Assembly: GCA_016708905.1 (NCBI GenBank)
Contig: JADJEV010000001.1
Coordinates: 186,001 to 250,000 of the forward strand
Reading direction: 5' to 3'
DNA: 64,000 nt
From: Candidatus Methylophosphatis roskildensis
GTDB lineage: Bacteria > Pseudomonadota > Gammaproteobacteria > Burkholderiales > Rhodocyclaceae
In this document: positions 59,951 to 64,000 of the stretch, piece after piece
How the letters are laid out: each line of letters starts with the position of its first letter
How positions within the stretch are numbered: the stretch's first letter is position 1
The notes under the pieces: generated by a model
Database searches by the model: none
The model's input: the letters and a program-made list of their open reading frames with translations, nothing else
What the model was told of the DNA's origin: nothing
Made by a program: the position numbers and the translations under genes

Positions 59951-60700
59951 ATGAATCTTCTGCGCTCCGTCGTCCTGGCTTTGTTGATGCTAGTCGTCAC
60001 GCCGGTATTCGCATTGCTCGGGATGGCGTCATACCCGCTTCCGGCGCTCACCCGGTATCGAGTCATTACCCGGTGGACCGATATCGTGATGTGGGGTGTG
60101 AAGTGGATCACCGGCATTCGCTACGAGGTGCGCGGGCGCGAGAACATGCCGTCCGAGGCCTCCGTGATCCTGTGCAAGCATCAGTCCGCATGGGAGACGA
60201 TGGCCTTGCAGCACATCTTTCCGCCGGTCGCCTTCGTCTTGAAGAAGGAATTGCTGCGTGTTCCGTTCTTTGGTTGGGGCCTGGCGCGAATGCCGATCAT
60301 CTCGATCGACCGCAATGCCGGGATCGGGGCGCTCGAACAGGTGGTACAGCAGGGCCGTGCGCTGCTGGCCCAGGGATTCTGGGTCGTGGTTTTCCCCGAG
60401 GGAACGCGCGTCGCTCCGGGACACACCAAGCGATACAAGGGGGGTGGCGCACAGCTCGCGGCGAAGACCGGTGCGAAGGTCGTGCCGGTGGCGCACAATG
60501 CCGGCGAGTTCTGGCCGCGCAAAGCATTCGTAAAGCGATCAGGATTGATTACCTTGAGCATCGGCCCGGCGATCGACGCCCACGGACTCAATGCGGACGA
60601 GATCAATCGTCGGACCGAAGCCTGGATCGAAGCCGAGATGCGGCGCATCAGCCCGCATCGCTATCCCGATGCGCAGGGCATCGCGCAATCGGCAGCTTGA
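59951..60700 (+). CDS. plsC: 1-acyl-sn-glycerol-3-phosphate acyltransferase (PlsC family)
   Basis: A 249-residue membrane-associated acyltransferase making phosphatidate from lysophosphatidate. An N-terminal membrane helix (residues 5-28) is followed by CKHQSAWETMA, where the usual HX4D motif has Glu for Asp, KKELLRVPFFGWGL, and VVFPEGTRVAPG (glycerol-phosphate binding). PlsC proteins with HQSxWE are common in betaproteobacteria after gmhB. ATG 59951 is used; upstream in-frame codons overlap gmhB. Confidence 0.9.
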   Translation: MNLLRSVVLALLMLVVTPVFALLGMASYPLPALTRYRVITRWTDIVMWGVKWITGIRYEVRGRENMPSEASVILCKHQSAWETMALQHIFPPVAFVLKKELLRVPFFGWGLARMPIISIDRNAGIGALEQVVQQGRALLAQGFWVVVFPEGTRVAPGHTKRYKGGGAQLAAKTGAKVVPVAHNAGEFWPRKAFVKRSGLITLSIGPAIDAHGLNADEINRRTEAWIEAEMRRISPHRYPDAQGIAQSAA

Positions 60701-60802
60701 TCTGCCGTTTGCGGCGGCGACCGACTCGCCTTGCTACCGTTTTCGATTCTCCGTTGTCCCGTCGCCTTCGGCGCAGGGCTCTGTTCTTGAGGTCAGCTCG
60801 CC

Positions 60803-61609
60803 GTGCGGCAAACTATGCGCGCGATCGATGCCAGTGGTTACGTGCATTTGAATCGGCTAGTGCTACTATCGCGCGAAATGATTGCGAAGGTCTTGGACCT
60901 GACATGCGCGCGGCATCACGAAGAAGGCGCCGGGGCCGGCATTGTTGCCTACAAGCTGACGCGCTCGCGCCGGCGCACCATCGGCATCACGATAGACCAG
61001 CGTGGGCTGCGTATCGGCGCGCCACGTCATACCGGATTGCAGGAGATCGAGTCCTTCATGCGCCTGCACACCGACTGGATCTGCCGCAAACTGGACGAGT
61101 GGCGGGCATCGGCAACGATCGGGCCCTATGTCGTGCATGACGGCGCAACGTTGCCGGTAATCGGCGAAACCTGGGCAGTACGCCTGGCCCGGGGCAGGCA
61201 GCGCGTGCGCTGGGAGGATGCTGCGCGTGAACTCTGGCTGGAGGTGCGGGGCGGGGCAGATCCCCGCCAGCTCCTGCGCCGCAGCTTGCAGGAGAAAGCG
61301 CTCAAGCACTTTTGCGATCGTGCGCAGTCCTATGCGTTGCGGCTTGGCCGCCCGTTGCCGCCACTGGCCCTGTCGTCGGCGCATTCTCGCTGGGGCAGTT
61401 GCAGCCATCGCAGCGGCATCCGGCTCAACTGGCGATTGATTCATCTGCCGCCAGCGCAGATCGACTACGTTGTTGCGCATGAATTGGCACATCTGATCGA
61501 GATGAACCACGGTGCGCGATTCTGGTCTCAGGTAGAACGCCTGCTGCCCGACTACCAGTCGGCGCGTGACGTTCTAAAGGCGCTTGCTGCAACAGTGCCG
61601 CGCATTTGA
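60803..61609 (+). CDS. YgjP-like (DUF45) zinc metallopeptidase
   Basis: A protein of up to 268 residues with a SprT/YgjP-type metallopeptidase domain. The zinc motif HELAHLIEMNH with a third ligand nearby, preceded by SSAHSRWGSCSHRSGIRLNW, is the family signature. The N-terminal part (KLTRSRRRTIGITIDQRGLR) matches the usual YgjP start. The natural start is uncertain: GTG 60803 and ATG 60815 extend the frame, while ATG 60878 would be nearer the family start. Substrates are unknown. Confidence 0.85.
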   Translation: MRQTMRAIDASGYVHLNRLVLLSREMIAKVLDLTCARHHEEGAGAGIVAYKLTRSRRRTIGITIDQRGLRIGAPRHTGLQEIESFMRLHTDWICRKLDEWRASATIGPYVVHDGATLPVIGETWAVRLARGRQRVRWEDAARELWLEVRGGADPRQLLRRSLQEKALKHFCDRAQSYALRLGRPLPPLALSSAHSRWGSCSHRSGIRLNWRLIHLPPAQIDYVVAHELAHLIEMNHGARFWSQVERLLPDYQSARDVLKALAATVPRI

Positions 61610-61638
61610 ATGCGACGCACGACCCCGGAGAGATCACC

Positions 61639-62025
61639 ATGAGAATACTTCACACCATGCTGCGCGTAGGAAACCTTGATCGTGCGCTTGCGTTTTACAC
61701 CGAGATCCTCGGCATGCGTCAGCTGCGTCGCTCGGATTACCCTGACGGGAGGTTCACTCTGGCTTTCGTGGGCTACGCCGACGAGTCCGAAAGCGCGGTG
61801 CTGGAACTCACCCACAATTGGGATACCGAAAGTTACGACATTGGTACAGCCTACGGCCACGTCGCGATCGAGGTCGATGATGCCTACAAGGCGTGTGAAG
61901 AAATCAAGCGTCGTGGCGGAGTCGTCGTCCGCGAAGCGGGGCCGATGAAACACGGCACGACGGTGATTGCGTTCGTCCAGGATCCGGACGGCTACAAGGT
62001 CGAGCTGATACAGAAGAAGATCTGA
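61639..62025 (+). CDS. gloA: Lactoylglutathione lyase (glyoxalase I)
   Basis: A 128-residue nickel/zinc glyoxalase I that isomerises the methylglyoxal-glutathione hemithioacetal. The ligands are visible: His5 (RILHTMLRV), Glu in VLELTHNW, His in AYGHVAIEV and Glu in GYKVELIQ. ATG 61639 follows GGAG by nine bases. It ends 40 bp before the corrected stop of the convergent HD-GYP gene. Confidence 0.95.
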   Translation: MRILHTMLRVGNLDRALAFYTEILGMRQLRRSDYPDGRFTLAFVGYADESESAVLELTHNWDTESYDIGTAYGHVAIEVDDAYKACEEIKRRGGVVVREAGPMKHGTTVIAFVQDPDGYKVELIQKKI

Positions 62026-62065
62026 GCGTTCGGTTCGTCGGGACTCGCGCGGCCCCGTCCGTCTA

Positions 62066-63158
62066 TCACACCGTCAAGCCGGCGGCTACGGCACGTTCGA
62101 GCGATAGCGAATGCTCGTCATCGCGGTAGCGGTGCTTGATTTCGAGTACGGCCGGCCAAGCTCCGAGGAAAGCGTCCAGACAGTCCGGATCGAAGTGCCT
62201 GGCGCGTTGCTCGTGCATGTGCCGGGTAGCCTCCTCGTCGGTCCACCGCCTTCTTGTAGGGCCGTTCCGATGTCAGCGCGTCAAATACGTCGGCCACCGC
62301 GACGATGCGCCCGACCAGCGGAATCACTTCGCCGGCGAGACCGTTCGGATAACCGCTGCCATCCCACTTTTCGTGATGCGAATTGGCAATCTGCGCGGCC
62401 ATCTGCAGCATCGGGCTATTGCTGGCCGTGAGAATCTCGTAGCCGATCGTCGCGTGTTGCTTCATGATCTCGAACTCTTCCGGCGTCAGCCGGCCAGGCT
62501 TGAGCAGGATCTGATCAGGCGTACCGAGTTTGCCGACGTCATGCATCGGCGCGGCTTGCAGCAATAGCTCCTGAAACTCACGATCGAGTCCCAGTCGGTC
62601 GGCGATCAGGCGTGAGTAGTGGGCCATGCGTAGGATGTGCGCGCCAGTTTCCGGATCGCGGAATTCCGCCGCGCGGGCCAGTCGCAACACCGTTTCGCGC
62701 TCGCGCTCGACGATTTCCGCCGTGACTTTGCTCACTTCTTCCGCCAGCGAGCGATTGCGCTCCGACAAAAGCAAATGGCTCTCGCGCAGCGCCAGCATAT
62801 TGCGGACGCGGGAAACGAACTCGATGCTATCCAGCGGTTTGGTCAGGAAGTCGGTCGCGCCGGATTCTAGCGCACGGTAACGCACCTCCTTCTGGTGATC
62901 GGCGGTGACCATCAGCATCGGCGTTTGCAGCTTGCCAGGCTCCTTGCGCAGCAGTCGGATGAATTCGATACCATCCAACCCCGGCATCATGTAGTCGACC
63001 ACCATCAGATCGGGATCATTCGCGCGGCACCAGTCCAGTGCGAGCAGCGGGTCACTGAACGGCACAGCCTGGCAACTGTCGATCTTGCCGACCAGCGCCT
63101 CCATTACGAGGACGTTGATTTCGGTGTCGTCGACGATCACGATCCTGCGGATACTCAT
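62066..63158 (-). pseudogene. Response regulator with HD-GYP domain, frameshifted in this sequence
   Basis: A receiver-HD-GYP protein, about 363 residues if corrected, of the c-di-GMP phosphodiesterase class. The receiver (VDDTEINVLVMEAL; Asp in DLMVVDYMMPGLDG; FLTKPLDS) is followed by HD-GYP with HDVGKLGTPD and HHEKWDGSGYPNGL. The frame breaks at about 62246: after PYKKA, dropping one G gives WTDEEATRHMHEQRARHFDP and a normal end at 62066. As given it runs on to 62118 with a nonsense tail. ATG 63158 is used. Whether the lesion is real is unknown. Confidence 0.87.
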
Positions 63159-63358
63159 GGCTATCTCCCGCCTGCTTGGGCGGTTGAGTTGTCACTGGTT
63201 TGCTTCATGTCCGCCATCTGAGGTCTCACGGATAACGGCATTCGGCGCTCACACTTTACCGGCAGAAGCTCGTGTACGCCTATCTTTCGAGGCGATCCGA
63301 CCTTGCGGGAATCGTCGATAGCGGACCCTTGGGAAAGCCTTTGAGGAGCCTCCATCCG

Positions 63359-64000
63359 TCAGGCCACGTACAGATCGACGTACTCGTGCACCGCAATTTC
63401 GTTCAGGCGCGCGGCATCGAGCGAGACATCGAGGATCGCTCGCTGCTGCGCCGGCGTGAAGCGATGCGCCAGGTGAGTCTCGAACTTGCGGACCAAGACC
63501 GGCAGGCCCTCGGCGCGGCGGCGGCGGTGGCCCTGTGGATATTCGATCGTGACTTCGGCGGTCCGGGTGCCGTCGGCGAAGTGCACTTGCAGCGAGTTGG
63601 CGATCGAGCGTTTGTCGGGATCGAGATAGTCCGCGGAAAACCGGGGTTCCTCGACCACCTCCATCTTTTCGCGGAGGGCGTCGATTCGCGGATCGGCGGC
63701 TGCGTCGTCCTCGTAGTCCGCGGCGAACAAGTTGCCCTTGATCAGCCCGATCGCAACCATGTATTGGAGGCAGTGGTCGCGGTCGGCTGGGTTGTCCAAC
63801 GGGCCCCGCTTGTCGATGATGCGCAGCGCCGACTCGTGCGTTCGGATGCGCACCTTCGCGATCTGGTCGAGCCGTGGCGCGACCTAGGGGTACAACGCGA
63901 CCGCCGCCTCGACCGCCGTCTGGGCGTGAAATTCGGCAGGAAAGCTGATCTTGAACAGCACGTTTTCCATCACATAGGTGCCGTAACCACGCTGGAACTT
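63359..64000 (-). pseudogene. prpD: PrpD-like 2-methylcitrate dehydratase, C-terminal part with an in-frame stop
   Basis: The end of a MmgE/PrpD-family dehydratase of the methylcitrate (propionate) cycle; the N-terminus lies beyond the right edge. Seen: GYGTYVMENVLFKISFPAEFHAQTAV (quoted to fit as VMENVLFKISFPAEFHAQTA), IRTHESALRIIDKRGPLDNP and HCLQYMVAIGLIKGNL. A TAG at 63884-63886 interrupts the frame after AVALYP, where the family continues with Glu or Gln before VAPRLDQI; a single base change would restore it. Either the gene is dead or the base is an error. Confidence 0.8.

Overview
The window reads as a high-GC betaproteobacterial chromosome (Burkholderiales/Rhodocyclales-like). The strongest clues are the housekeeping order leuS-lptE-holA-proA facing rpoH, the block miaB-phoH-ybeY-corC-lnt-(rhodanese)-glyQ-glyS-gmhB-plsC, dsbC beside a ubiquinone hydroxylase, and family resemblance throughout. 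I cannot name a genus from the sequence alone.

Layout. 1-9.9 kb: a truncated QseE/GlrK-like sensor kinase, folA, yaeQ, ovoA (ovothiol biosynthesis), trhO, a hot-dog thioesterase, a rhomboid protease, an FMN reductase, and a pirin gene divergent from its LysR regulator (yhaK-yhaJ arrangement). 10-17.3 kb: a sulfide/redox locus. An ArsR-family regulator is divergent from a five-gene unit coding for a membrane fusion protein, a sulfide:quinone oxidoreductase with all three catalytic cysteines, a secreted Gly/Met-rich protein, an RND pump and a DUF2892 membrane protein. 17.4-22.3 kb: a possible lipid-linked-sugar glycan modification set (GT2, GtrA, methyltransferase, 911-residue membrane protein of unknown function). 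22.6-28.4 kb: an orphan ParA, a PLP decarboxylase, a quinone reductase, outer-membrane phospholipase A and a GRDP-like protein. 28.4-31.6 kb: an accessory patch with a RES/Xre toxin-antitoxin pair and an HpaB-family flavoprotein, flanked by two copies of a 110-bp hairpin-forming repeat. 31.6-42.3 kb: panE, uvrD, a small unknown gene, leuS, lptE, holA, proA, and rpoH under a CIRCE (HrcA) operator. 42.4-48.2 kb: a PAS protein, a FixL/FixJ-like pair, a Fur-family regulator, dsbC, a Ubi hydroxylase and tRNA-Met(CAT). 48.3-49.6 kb: an intact ISAs1-family insertion sequence with a 10-bp target duplication. 49.7-62 kb: a long co-oriented housekeeping run. The right edge holds an HD-GYP response regulator and a PrpD-like gene.

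Genes working together: the SQR unit probably couples sulfide oxidation to efflux of a product or toxicant. Xre and RES form an antitoxin/toxin pair. RpoH may be placed under HrcA control by its CIRCE site. FixL/FixJ-like proteins and the adjacent PAS gene form a signalling cluster.

Caution: between about 44 kb and the right end, six genes (the FixL-like kinase, miaB, lnt, glyS, the HD-GYP regulator and prpD) are broken by one- or two-base indels or an in-frame stop. I saw none in the first 43 kb. Because lnt and glyS are essential in most Gram-negative bacteria and several breaks lie in short homopolymers, sequence error is the likeliest explanation for most of them.
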